From Xanthomonas arboricola (GTDB lineage Bacteria; Pseudomonadota; Gammaproteobacteria; Xanthomonadales; Xanthomonadaceae), in NCBI RefSeq assembly GCF_002940665.1, contig NZ_MIGY01000001.1, forward strand, positions 372,001 to 436,000: a stretch of 64,000 nucleotides of DNA, written 5' to 3'. The notes under the pieces were generated by a model, which was given only the letters and a program-made list of their open reading frames with translations, had not been told where the DNA came from and made no database searches. This document shows positions 9,149 to 17,695 of the stretch, one piece after another. Each line of letters opens with the position of its first letter. Position 1 is the stretch's first letter. The translations under genes were made by a program, and so were the position numbers.

Positions 9149-9165
9149 GTACCAAGGAGTGGTAC
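9149..9165. promoter_or_regulatory. Candidate operator dyad upstream of nixE
   Basis: GTACCA, five bases, TGGTAC is a perfect 6+5+6 dyad between the terminator and the nixE start (107 bp before it). Its TGGTA half-sites resemble elements recognised by GntR/HutC-type regulators of amino-sugar genes, but this assignment is inference. Confidence 0.4.
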
Positions 9166-9272
9166 TGGCCACGCCCCTTCGCGGTTGAGGGCGCATGGCC
9201 AGGCCCGCTTTTGCCATCCACGTGCCGGCTGCGCTGCAACCGCCATGTCTCGCTTGAAGGAGTGCAGTTCCC

Positions 9273-10952
9273 ATGACGACCGATAGCCGCCCTGCGGCTC
9301 CATCCCGCCGCCACGCCGGAGCTGCACCCAGAACGCGAATGCTCGCGCTCGGTCTGCTGCTCGCGTTGCCTGCTGCCACGCTCAGCGCGCAATCGCCCAC
9401 CGCGCCCACCGCCACCACGCTCAGCCCGGCACAGATCGACCAGCAGTGGCTCAGCGCCACCGCCAAGTACGCACCCGAGCGCGAGCGCCTGGTGCGCGAA
9501 GCCGAACAAGGCGCGCGCAAGGGGCCGTTCCGCCCCGATTGGGCTGCGCTCAAGGCTTATCAATCACCGGCGTGGTACGACAACGCCAAGTTCGGCATCT
9601 TCATCCACTGGGGCGTGTTCTCGGTGCCGGCGTTCGGCAGCGAGTGGTACTCGCGCAACATGTACCTGGAAGGCTCCAAGGAATTTGCCCATCACGTGGC
9701 GACCTACGGGCCGCAGGCGCGCTCCGGCTACAAGGATCTGATCCCCAAATTTACCGCACCCAAGTTCGACCCCAATGGCTGGGCCAAGCTGTTCCGGCAA
9801 TCCGGCGCACGCTATGTGGTGCCGGTGGCCGAGCACCATGACGGCTTTGCGCTGTACGACTCCAGGTTGTCGGACTGGACCGCGGTCAAGATGGGTCCCA
9901 AACGCGATCTGCTGGGCGAATTGTCCAAGTCGATCCGCGCGCAGGGATTGCACTTCGGGCTGTCTTCGCACCGCGCCGAGCACAACTGGTTCTTCGATGG
10001 TGGACGCACCTTCGATTCGGACGTCAACGACCCGCGCTATGCCGCGCTGTACGGCCCGGCGCAGGTGCGCCTGCCGGGCAAGGACGATGCCGATGTGGCC
10101 AACGACTGGACGCCGGTGTCGCAGGCGTGGCTGGACGACTGGTTGGCGCGTACCACCGAGCTGATCGACACCTATCAGCCGGACCTGATCTATTTCGACT
10201 GGTGGATTGCCCACCCCACCTTCCGCAGCAGTCTGCCGACCATGCTGGCCTACTACTACAACCAGGGCGCGGCGCGCACCGAAGCCGATCGCGGCGTGGT
10301 GGTGAACTACAAGCTGGGCGCGTTTCCGGAAGGTGCCGGCACGCTGGACATCGAGCGCGGCCAGCTCACCGGCATCCATCCCACCCATTGGCAGACCGAT
10401 ACCTCGGTCAGCAATGCCTCGTGGGGCTACATCGAAAACGACACCTACAAGTCGCCGACCTTCATCATCCACATGCTGGCCGACGTGGTGGCCAAGAACG
10501 GCAACCTGATGCTCAACATCGGCCCGCGGGCCGATGGCTCGATCCCGGATACCGAGCGCGGCATCCTGCTGGCGATCGGCAAGTGGCTCAAGACCAACGG
10601 CGGCGCGATCTACGACAGCAAGCCGTGGCGCGTGTATGGCGAAGGCCCGACCGAAGTGGTGGGCGGCACCTTCCAGGACGTCAAGACCAAGCCGTACACC
10701 GCCGAGGATTTTCGCTTCACCACGCGCGATGGCACGCTGTATGCGATCGAACTCGGCTGGCCGGCCGGTGGCAAGGCGGTGATCCGTTCGCTCACGCCGG
10801 CCGACGGCGTGCGCGCGGTGACGCTGCTGGCCAACGGCAGGAAGGTGCCGTTCGAGCTGCAGGCCGACGGCCTGCATCTGAGCCTGCCTGCCAAGCCAGT
10901 GGGCGAGCACGCCTACGTGCTGCGCATCGATCTTTCTTCTTCCACTCCCTGA
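9273..10952 (+). CDS. nixE: GH29 alpha-L-fucosidase (NixE position)
   Basis: This 559-residue exported alpha-L-fucosidase is the first gene of the eight-GH cluster. AAGGAG precedes ATG 9273 by about 10 bases. The signal peptide has a long basic N-region and the core LGLLLALPAATLSA, cleaved near residue 39. A shorter start at codon 23 (MLALGLLL) is possible. GH29 hallmarks are KFGIFIHWG, AEHHDGFALYDS, and the nucleophile D309 in PDLIYFDWW, followed by NGNLMLNIGPRADG. A small C-terminal beta domain follows. In plant N-glycans fucose is alpha-1,3 on the core GlcNAc or alpha-1,4 in Lewis-a antennae; which one this enzyme cuts cannot be read from the sequence. nixF starts 14 bases after its stop. 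Confidence 0.92.
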   Translation: MTTDSRPAAPSRRHAGAAPRTRMLALGLLLALPAATLSAQSPTAPTATTLSPAQIDQQWLSATAKYAPERERLVREAEQGARKGPFRPDWAALKAYQSPAWYDNAKFGIFIHWGVFSVPAFGSEWYSRNMYLEGSKEFAHHVATYGPQARSGYKDLIPKFTAPKFDPNGWAKLFRQSGARYVVPVAEHHDGFALYDSRLSDWTAVKMGPKRDLLGELSKSIRAQGLHFGLSSHRAEHNWFFDGGRTFDSDVNDPRYAALYGPAQVRLPGKDDADVANDWTPVSQAWLDDWLARTTELIDTYQPDLIYFDWWIAHPTFRSSLPTMLAYYYNQGAARTEADRGVVVNYKLGAFPEGAGTLDIERGQLTGIHPTHWQTDTSVSNASWGYIENDTYKSPTFIIHMLADVVAKNGNLMLNIGPRADGSIPDTERGILLAIGKWLKTNGGAIYDSKPWRVYGEGPTEVVGGTFQDVKTKPYTAEDFRFTTRDGTLYAIELGWPAGGKAVIRSLTPADGVRAVTLLANGRKVPFELQADGLHLSLPAKPVGEHAYVLRIDLSSSTP

Positions 10953-10966
10953 CGGATGCTGTTTTC

Positions 10967-12022
10967 ATGAGCAAGCGATTGACCTGGATGTTGCTTGCGC
11001 TGGCGTTTGCCTGCGCCCCGGCCCTGGCCAAGAACCCCACCGCGTTGTTCTATCTGATGAACACGCAGAAATCGACCAACGCGTTCCTGGCCAATGTCGA
11101 CAAGATCGACGTGGTGGTGCCGACCTGGTACGGCGTCGACCAGAACGGCCTGGTCAACGGCACACCCAACACGTACCTGTACGACATCGCCAAGCAGAAG
11201 AACCTGCGGGTGATGCCGATCCTGTCGATGACCACCGGGCGCGACGGCTTCCACAAGCTGATGCACGACGAAGCCGCCAAGAAGCGCATGATCGAATCGC
11301 TGCTGATCCACGGCAAGCAGCACAAGTACTATGGCTTCCAGTTCGATTTCGAGAACATCGCCTGGACCGACCGCGATGCCTACACGCTGATGGTCAAGCA
11401 GACCGCCGATGCGCTGCACAAGGCCGGCTTCAAGATGTCGGTGGCGGTGGTGCCCAATGCGCCGGGCCATGCCGAAGGCGGCCAGTTCTCCAAGTGGATG
11501 TGGGAGTACTGGCGCGGTGCATACGACCTCAAGGCGCTGGGCCAGGCCGCGGATCTGGTCAGCATCATGACCTACGACCAGCACACCCGCTGGACCACGC
11601 CAGGCCCGGTCGACGGCATGGTGTGGATGAAAAAGCACCTGGACTACGCGATCACCCAGGTGCCGAAGGACAAGCTCTCGCTCGGCATCGCCACTTACGG
11701 CTACCGCTGGTACACCGGCAATCCGGTCAAGGAAGACGGCACCGAAGCGTCGAACATCTCCGCCACGTACATCGATGCCGACGAATCGTTCCCGCTGGCG
11801 ATCGAGCAGAACGCCACCGTGCAATGGGATCCGGTCGAGCAGGAATCGTGGTTCTACTTCTACCGCGACGACATGCGCGAGTGGGTGTTCCGCCCGGATG
11901 CGCGCAGCTTCAAGGCACGCTACGACCTGGTGAAGCAGTACGGCCTGGAAGGTTTCAGCTGCTGGGTGCTGGGCGCCGAAGACCCGAAGGTGTGGGACGA
12001 GTTGCCGACCGCGCAGCGCTGA
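10967..12022 (+). CDS. nixF: GH18 endo-beta-N-acetylglucosaminidase-like protein (NixF position)
   Basis: This 351-residue exported GH18 protein is the probable endo-acting enzyme, cutting between the two GlcNAc residues of the chitobiose core. Signal peptide: MSKRLTWMLLALAFACAPALA, cleaved near residue 21. The GH18 active-site strand appears as GFQFDFEN, with D127 and the acid E129, a variant of DGxDxDxE. Y-D in SIMTYDQHT and the terminal GFSCWVLGAED are also GH18-like. The start at ATG 10967 is clear, because the open frame upstream is only a shadow of nixE. The protein resembles compact spore-coat-type GH18 domains rather than large chitinases. Chitinase activity is the main alternative. 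Confidence 0.85.
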   Translation: MSKRLTWMLLALAFACAPALAKNPTALFYLMNTQKSTNAFLANVDKIDVVVPTWYGVDQNGLVNGTPNTYLYDIAKQKNLRVMPILSMTTGRDGFHKLMHDEAAKKRMIESLLIHGKQHKYYGFQFDFENIAWTDRDAYTLMVKQTADALHKAGFKMSVAVVPNAPGHAEGGQFSKWMWEYWRGAYDLKALGQAADLVSIMTYDQHTRWTTPGPVDGMVWMKKHLDYAITQVPKDKLSLGIATYGYRWYTGNPVKEDGTEASNISATYIDADESFPLAIEQNATVQWDPVEQESWFYFYRDDMREWVFRPDARSFKARYDLVKQYGLEGFSCWVLGAEDPKVWDELPTAQR

Positions 12023-12268
12023 ACGCGTCATCGCACTGCTGCACGACATGACGGGCGCGGTCGGTGTTCGCATCGGAATGCATCCACTGCAATCCGATGC
12101 GCGCACTGCCCGCGCCCGTTCTGCAACAACGATGCGGAGCGCGGTTGCTGCGCGACACCACACGCCGCGCCCCCCGACGAAGCGTGCGCCAGTCCCTGCG
12201 CCATGCGGCAAGGCTTTGCTACTGTGCGTGGCTGCCGTGTTTCCCCCGCCATACCGGGATGTGATTGC

Positions 12269-14755
12269 ATGATGTCCAACTCCGCACCGAGCCTGCGCTC
12301 ACCGCTATCCAGGCAGCCGTTGCCGCGCAGCCTGTCGTCGCGCCTGCTGTCATCGCACGGACGTTCCTCGCGCCTGCTTGCAATGGCGTTTGCGACGATG
12401 GTGCTGGCTGGCTGCGGCCAACGCGGTGCAGCGACCGCACCTGCGGCCAATCCCGGCAACACCGCAACACTGCCTGCGACCACCGCACCGCTGCCCCTGA
12501 TTCCCGCCCCGGCCGAAGCCAGGCGCGGCACCGGCAGTTTCCGCGTCGGCACCGGCACGGTGATCTCCATCCCCACCGGCAACGCCGAGGTGCGCCGCAG
12601 CGCCGAGTCGCTGGCCAGCCTGTTGCAACGCACCCGCGGCCTGGCCCTGGAAGTGCGCACCGAAGCCAGCGCCTCGCCGCGCAGCATCCGCCTGGAGCGC
12701 ACACCGCAGGCGCCGGTGGCACACAAGGAAGGCTATAGCCTGGATGTGGATGGCAACGGCATCCGCATTGCCGCGCGCGATGGCGCCGGCCTGTTCTATG
12801 GTGCGATCAGCGCCTGGCAACTGATGACGCCGGACGCGCGCAAGGGCGACGTCGCCGTGCCGGCGGTGGCGATCCGCGACTGGCCGCGCTTTGGCTGGCG
12901 CGGCCAGCATCTGGATGTGGCCCGCCACTTCCACGACGTGGCCACGGTCAAGCATGTGCTCGATGCGATGGCCGCGCACAAGCTCAATGTGCTGCATTGG
13001 CATCTCACCGACGACCAGGGCTGGCGCATCGAGATCAAGCGTTACCCCAAACTCACCGAGGTCGGTGCCTGGCGCACCCCGCCCGGCGCCGGCCAGCACG
13101 GCACGCCCGAGCGCTATGGCGGTTTCTACACGCAGCAGCAGATCAGCGAGATCGTCGCCTATGCGGCGCGCCTGCACATCACGGTGCTGCCCGAGCTGGA
13201 CATGCCCGGGCATGCGCAGGCCGCGGTGGCGGCATATCCGGAAGAAGTCGGCGTGCCCGGCCAGCGCACGCAGGTGGGTGTGGACTGGGGCGTCAACCCG
13301 TACCTGTTCAACACTAGCGAACGCAGCCTGAGCTTCATCACCAACGTGCTGGACGAGGTGCTGACCTTGTTCCCGTCGGCGTATATCCATATCGGTGGCG
13401 ATGAGGCGGTCAAGGATCAATGGGAAGCCTCGCCCGCGGTGCGCGCGCAGATGCGCAAGCTCGGGGTCAAGGACGCGCATGCGATGCAGGGCTGGTTCAA
13501 CGCGCAGCTGGCGACCTATCTCACCAATCACGGCCGGCGCATGATCGGCTGGGACGAAATCCTCGAAGGCGGCGTGCCTGCAAGTGCCTCGGTGATGTCG
13601 TGGCGCGGCATCGACGGTGCGGTGACCGCAGCCCGGCAAGGCCACGATGTGGTGCTTGCGCCAGGCGAATGGCTGTACCTGGACAACCTGCAGACCACGC
13701 GCAGCGACGAACCCAACGGCCGCCTGACCGTACTGCCGTTGTCCAAGGTCTACGCCTTCGACCCGGTACCTGGTGAACTCAGCGCCGAGCAGTCCACGCA
13801 TGTACTCGGCGCGCAAGGCGCGTTGTGGTCCGAATACATTCCCTCGCGCTGGCATGTAGATCACGCGCTGTTCCCGCGTCTGTCCGCCATCGCCGAAGTG
13901 ACCTGGTCGCCGATGGCTGCACGCAGCTGGAAGGATTTCCTGGCGCGCCTGCCGGCGCAGCTGCAGCGCTACAAGGCGCTGGGCATCGACTCCAGCGACG
14001 GCGCCTTCGCTGCCGATATCGCACTGGAAAGCGGCCCCAACCCGGTGCTGGCCGGTGGCCCGGCCAAGGTGGCACTCGGCACCCAGGCCGGTACAGGCAC
14101 CCTGCACTACACCACCGACGGCAGCGATCCCACGCCGGCATCGCCACGCTATGCGGCGCCGTTCACGATCCAGCTGCCGACCACCGTCAAGGCCACCGCC
14201 TTCGATGCCGGTGGCACCGCGTTGGCGGCCCCGCGCAGCCGCACCTTCGATCGTGCCGGTCTGCTGCGCGTGGACACCCAGGGCCTGCGCGATTGCGTGG
14301 ACACCGGTGCGCTCGGCCTGCGTCTGCCGTTGCTGCCGGAGCTGACCGGCGCCGACACGCCGGTCTACAACGTCGACCTGTTCCATGCCTGCCGCCTCTA
14401 TCCGCAGGCGCGCCTGGACGGCGTCGGCGCGATCCGGATCGAGGCCGCACGCCTGCCGAACAACTTCGGCCTGGCCCACGAACAATCCAAGGTGGTGCAG
14501 TACCCCGCCAGGACGCGTCGCGGCGAGCTGGAAGTGCGCCTGGGCTGCGAGGGCGAACTGATCGCCAGCGTGCAGCTGCCCGACAGCGCCATCGTGGGCG
14601 AACAATTCACGCTGGAAACCGTACTGCCTGCACGCACCGGCATCCACGATCTGTGCCTGCGCTTCACCGCGCCGATTCGCGGCCCGTTGTATGCCATCGG
14701 CGCCGTCCAGTTGATTGAAACCACCGCGCAGGCGCCCCCCGCCGCCACGCGCTGA
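12269..14755 (+). CDS. nixG: GH20 beta-N-acetylhexosaminidase lipoprotein (NixG position)
   Basis: This 828-residue GH20 hexosaminidase removes terminal beta-linked GlcNAc. The N-terminus from MMSNSAPS contains a lipobox (TMVLAGC), so the protein is probably a lipid-anchored envelope enzyme. Domain order is a GH20b-type N-terminal domain (ending about residue 190), then the catalytic barrel with HWHLTDDQGWRIE, ELDMPGHAQA and the catalytic pair D378-E379 in IHIGGDEA. After that come a chitobiase-C-like segment with LHYTTDGSDPTP and a C-terminal beta domain. The 246 bp before it contain no gene, and it may have its own promoter or be read through from nixF. nixH begins 21 bases after the stop. 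Confidence 0.92.
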   Translation: MMSNSAPSLRSPLSRQPLPRSLSSRLLSSHGRSSRLLAMAFATMVLAGCGQRGAATAPAANPGNTATLPATTAPLPLIPAPAEARRGTGSFRVGTGTVISIPTGNAEVRRSAESLASLLQRTRGLALEVRTEASASPRSIRLERTPQAPVAHKEGYSLDVDGNGIRIAARDGAGLFYGAISAWQLMTPDARKGDVAVPAVAIRDWPRFGWRGQHLDVARHFHDVATVKHVLDAMAAHKLNVLHWHLTDDQGWRIEIKRYPKLTEVGAWRTPPGAGQHGTPERYGGFYTQQQISEIVAYAARLHITVLPELDMPGHAQAAVAAYPEEVGVPGQRTQVGVDWGVNPYLFNTSERSLSFITNVLDEVLTLFPSAYIHIGGDEAVKDQWEASPAVRAQMRKLGVKDAHAMQGWFNAQLATYLTNHGRRMIGWDEILEGGVPASASVMSWRGIDGAVTAARQGHDVVLAPGEWLYLDNLQTTRSDEPNGRLTVLPLSKVYAFDPVPGELSAEQSTHVLGAQGALWSEYIPSRWHVDHALFPRLSAIAEVTWSPMAARSWKDFLARLPAQLQRYKALGIDSSDGAFAADIALESGPNPVLAGGPAKVALGTQAGTGTLHYTTDGSDPTPASPRYAAPFTIQLPTTVKATAFDAGGTALAAPRSRTFDRAGLLRVDTQGLRDCVDTGALGLRLPLLPELTGADTPVYNVDLFHACRLYPQARLDGVGAIRIEAARLPNNFGLAHEQSKVVQYPARTRRGELEVRLGCEGELIASVQLPDSAIVGEQFTLETVLPARTGIHDLCLRFTAPIRGPLYAIGAVQLIETTAQAPPAATR

Positions 14756-14776
14756 TCCATCCAAGGAGAGTCATCC

Positions 14777-17458
14777 ATGCCCCTGCCCCGTCATCGTTGC
14801 GTTCCCGCCCCCGCCCGCCTCGGGCTTGCCCTGGCCGTTGCCATCTCGCAGGCCTGGGCCGCGCCGCCCACGGCAACGCCCCTGGACAGCGGCTGGCAGG
14901 TGCGGCTGGTGCCGGGCCAGGAACAGGCCAGGACCTATCCGAAGGCGGCGGCCTGGTTGCCGGCGCAGGTACCGGGCGCGGTGCAGACCGATCTGATCGC
15001 CGCCAAGATCGTGCCGGACCCGTTCTATCGCGACAACGAAGGCAAGATCCAGTGGGCGGGCCTGAGCGACTGGCAGTACCAGACCCGCTTCAACGTGGAC
15101 GCAGCCACGCTCAAGCGCGAGCATGTCGAGCTGGTGTTCGACGGCCTGGATACGTTTGCCGAGGTCACCCTCAATGGCAAGCCGCTGCTCAGCGCCGACA
15201 ACATGTTCCGGCAGTGGCGCGTGGATGCCAAACCCCTGCTCAAGCGCGACGACAACGTACTCGAGGTCAAGCTGTTCTCGCCGATCAAGAAGATCCAGCC
15301 CTGGCTGGCCAAGCAGCCGTACGCGCTGCCGGGCGCCTACGATTCCGCCTTCGGCGACGAGCCCGAGTCGCGCCACAGCTCCACCTATGTGCGCAAGGCG
15401 CCGTACAACTTCGGTTGGGACTGGGGCCCGCGCATGGTCAATGCCGGCATCTGGAAAGACGTGCGCGTGGAAGCCTGGGATGCGGTGCGCGTGGACGGGC
15501 TGCATATCGCCCAGCAACGCGTGGATGCCGACAGCGCGCAGTTGCAGGCGCAGCTGGAACTGCAGGCCGGCCGCAGCGGGCCGGTGCAGGTGACGCTGGA
15601 CGTGCTCGGCCCGGATGGGCAGTCGGTTGGGCAATTCACCCAGCAGGCGGTGGTCGACCCGGGGCAGAACCGTATCGATGTGCCGGTGCGCATCGCCAAG
15701 CCCAAGCGCTGGTTCCCGGCCGGCTACGGCGCGCAGGACCGCTACACCTTCGTGGCCAGCGTGCGCGACGCCGATGGCGACAACCAGCAGATCAAGCGGG
15801 TGACCGGCCTGCGCTCGGTGGAGCTGCGGCGCGAGAAGGATAAGTACGGCAAGAGCATGGAGATCGTGATCAACGGCATCCCGATCTTCGCCAAGGGGGC
15901 CAACCTGATTCCGCTGGATGCGTTTCCCGCGCGCGTGAGTCCCGAGCGCATGCGCAGCACCTTGCAGGATGCGCGCGATGCCAACATGAACATGCTGCGC
16001 ATGTGGGGCGGCGGACATTATCAGGACGATCGCTTCTACGAGGTGGCCGACGAGCTGGGCATCATGATCTGGCAGGACTTCATGTTCGGCGGCGCGGTGC
16101 CGCCGTACGACGTGGAATTCCGCGAGAACACCCGACAGGAAGCGATCGACCAGGTCAAGCGCCTGCGCGACCATCCCAGCATCGTGCTGTGGTGCGGCAA
16201 CAACGAAGTGCAGACCGGCTGGGAAAACTGGGGCGACCGGGTCAAGTTCAAGCAGTCGGTGGACCCGGAAGAACGCAGCCGCATCGAGCGCGGCATGACC
16301 ACCTTGTTCGGCACCGTGTTCCGCGAAGTGGTGGCCACCTACGACAGCGACGTGCCGTACTGGTCCACCTCGCCGGGCACCAACTTCGACGGCGCCGCCG
16401 ACCAGGCCAACGATGGCGACTTGCACTACTGGAAGGTCTGGGGCGGCCCTGCGCTGCCGGTGACCGAATACCTCAACGTCACTCCGCGCTTCATGTCCGA
16501 GTACGGCCTGCAGTCGTTCCCGGACATGCGTACCGTGCGTGCCTTCGCCGAACCCGGCGACATGGACCCGGAATCGCCGGTGATGCGTGTGCATCAGAAG
16601 TTCGACAAGGGCAACGGCAACAAGCGGCTGATGCTGTACATCCGGCGCGAGTTCGGCGAGCCCAAGGATTTCGAGAGCTTCGTCTACCTGAGCCAGCTGA
16701 TGCAGGCCGAGGGCATCAACCTGGCCGCCTCGCATCTGCGCGCCTCGCGCCCGCAATCGATGGGCTCGTTGTACTGGCAGCTCAACGATGTGTGGCCGGG
16801 TGCGTCGTGGTCCAGCGTGGACTACTACGGCCGCTGGAAGGCGCTGCATTACCACGCCCGCCGGTTCTACGCGCCGGAGCTGATCGCCGCACTGCGTAAC
16901 GACAAGGGCCAGACCGAGGTGTCGCTGGTGTCCGACCGCACCACTGCGCTGGCGGCCCGCTGGCGCATGCGGGTGATGAACATGGACGGCAAGCTGCTGA
17001 GCAAGCGCGAGGAAAAGGCCACCGTCAAACCGCTTGGCAGCCTGCAGGTGGGCAACTTCAGCGACAAGCAATTGCTGGGCAGCGCCGATCCCAAGCGCAG
17101 CTATGCGGTGTTCGAGTTGTTCGACGGCGAGAAGCTGCTGTCGCGCGAGGTGGTGTTCTTTGCGCCGGCCAAGCAGCTGGCGTTGCCGGCCGTGAAGATC
17201 GACAGCCAGTGGCGCGCCGATGGCGATGGCTACGCGCTGACGCTGTCCAGCAACACGCTGGCACGCGAGGTCTGGCTATCGTTCGGCGATGTGGATGCCA
17301 CGCTGTCGGACAACGCGTTCGATCTGCTGCCGGGCGAGCCGTTGACCGTGCACGTGAGCAGCAAGGCCGCGCTGGCGCAGTTGCAGTCCACGCTGCAGGT
17401 CCGCAATCTGGCCGGCACGCTGGCCGGCGCGCCGCCGGAGCCGGCGGAGCCGAAGTAA
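14777..17458 (+). CDS. nixH: GH2 beta-mannosidase (NixH position)
   Basis: This 893-residue exported GH2 beta-mannosidase is placed to remove the beta-1,4-mannose of the N-glycan core. The Sec signal peptide has the hydrophobic core LGLALAVAISQAWA, cleaved near residue 28. The jelly-roll sugar-binding domain (LVFDGLDTFAEVTLNGK) and immunoglobulin-like domain precede the barrel. Acid/base E477 lies in LWCGNNEVQTGW and nucleophile E575 in FMSEYGLQSFPD, both typical of GH2 mannosidases. C-terminal Ig-like domains follow. The start has an AAGGAGAG site 7 bases upstream. Long antisense frames over this gene are shadows of its GC-rich codons. Confidence 0.93.
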   Translation: MPLPRHRCVPAPARLGLALAVAISQAWAAPPTATPLDSGWQVRLVPGQEQARTYPKAAAWLPAQVPGAVQTDLIAAKIVPDPFYRDNEGKIQWAGLSDWQYQTRFNVDAATLKREHVELVFDGLDTFAEVTLNGKPLLSADNMFRQWRVDAKPLLKRDDNVLEVKLFSPIKKIQPWLAKQPYALPGAYDSAFGDEPESRHSSTYVRKAPYNFGWDWGPRMVNAGIWKDVRVEAWDAVRVDGLHIAQQRVDADSAQLQAQLELQAGRSGPVQVTLDVLGPDGQSVGQFTQQAVVDPGQNRIDVPVRIAKPKRWFPAGYGAQDRYTFVASVRDADGDNQQIKRVTGLRSVELRREKDKYGKSMEIVINGIPIFAKGANLIPLDAFPARVSPERMRSTLQDARDANMNMLRMWGGGHYQDDRFYEVADELGIMIWQDFMFGGAVPPYDVEFRENTRQEAIDQVKRLRDHPSIVLWCGNNEVQTGWENWGDRVKFKQSVDPEERSRIERGMTTLFGTVFREVVATYDSDVPYWSTSPGTNFDGAADQANDGDLHYWKVWGGPALPVTEYLNVTPRFMSEYGLQSFPDMRTVRAFAEPGDMDPESPVMRVHQKFDKGNGNKRLMLYIRREFGEPKDFESFVYLSQLMQAEGINLAASHLRASRPQSMGSLYWQLNDVWPGASWSSVDYYGRWKALHYHARRFYAPELIAALRNDKGQTEVSLVSDRTTALAARWRMRVMNMDGKLLSKREEKATVKPLGSLQVGNFSDKQLLGSADPKRSYAVFELFDGEKLLSREVVFFAPAKQLALPAVKIDSQWRADGDGYALTLSSNTLAREVWLSFGDVDATLSDNAFDLLPGEPLTVHVSSKAALAQLQSTLQVRNLAGTLAGAPPEPAEPK

Positions 17459-17483
17459 GCCGCGCCGGGAACACGCGTCGGAC

Positions 17484-17519
17484 GATGGCGCAGCGCTCGC
17501 ATCAGGGCGCTGCGCCGTC
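17484..17519. terminator. Hairpin after nixH (no T tract)
   Basis: GATGGCGCAGCGC (17484-17496) pairs with 17507-17519 over 13 bases with one G-T wobble and a 10-base loop, 26 bases past the nixH stop. There is no run of T, so it may act as a processing or mRNA-stability element rather than an intrinsic terminator. The rest of 17459-17695 shows no gene. Confidence 0.5.
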
Positions 17520-17695
17520 AGCCAAGACGGCGCGTGGCGCAGCGGCTGCAGTGGCAGGCGCAGGTCGCGCCCGATCCGGTGCCTGATCGGCAACCACCAC
17601 CGCCCCGCGTGTCATCAACCGCCGCCCGCGGTGTCGCTGCGGGCAATCCAAGAACAACGCGTGACGGCCCGTCGCCGCCCCGCAGGAGTGAGCAG

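Noticed and set aside
14771..17071. 766-codon minus-strand open frame opposite nixH
   Set aside because: It is His/Gln/Arg-rich with no family motif and lies fully antisense to an intact GH2 gene.
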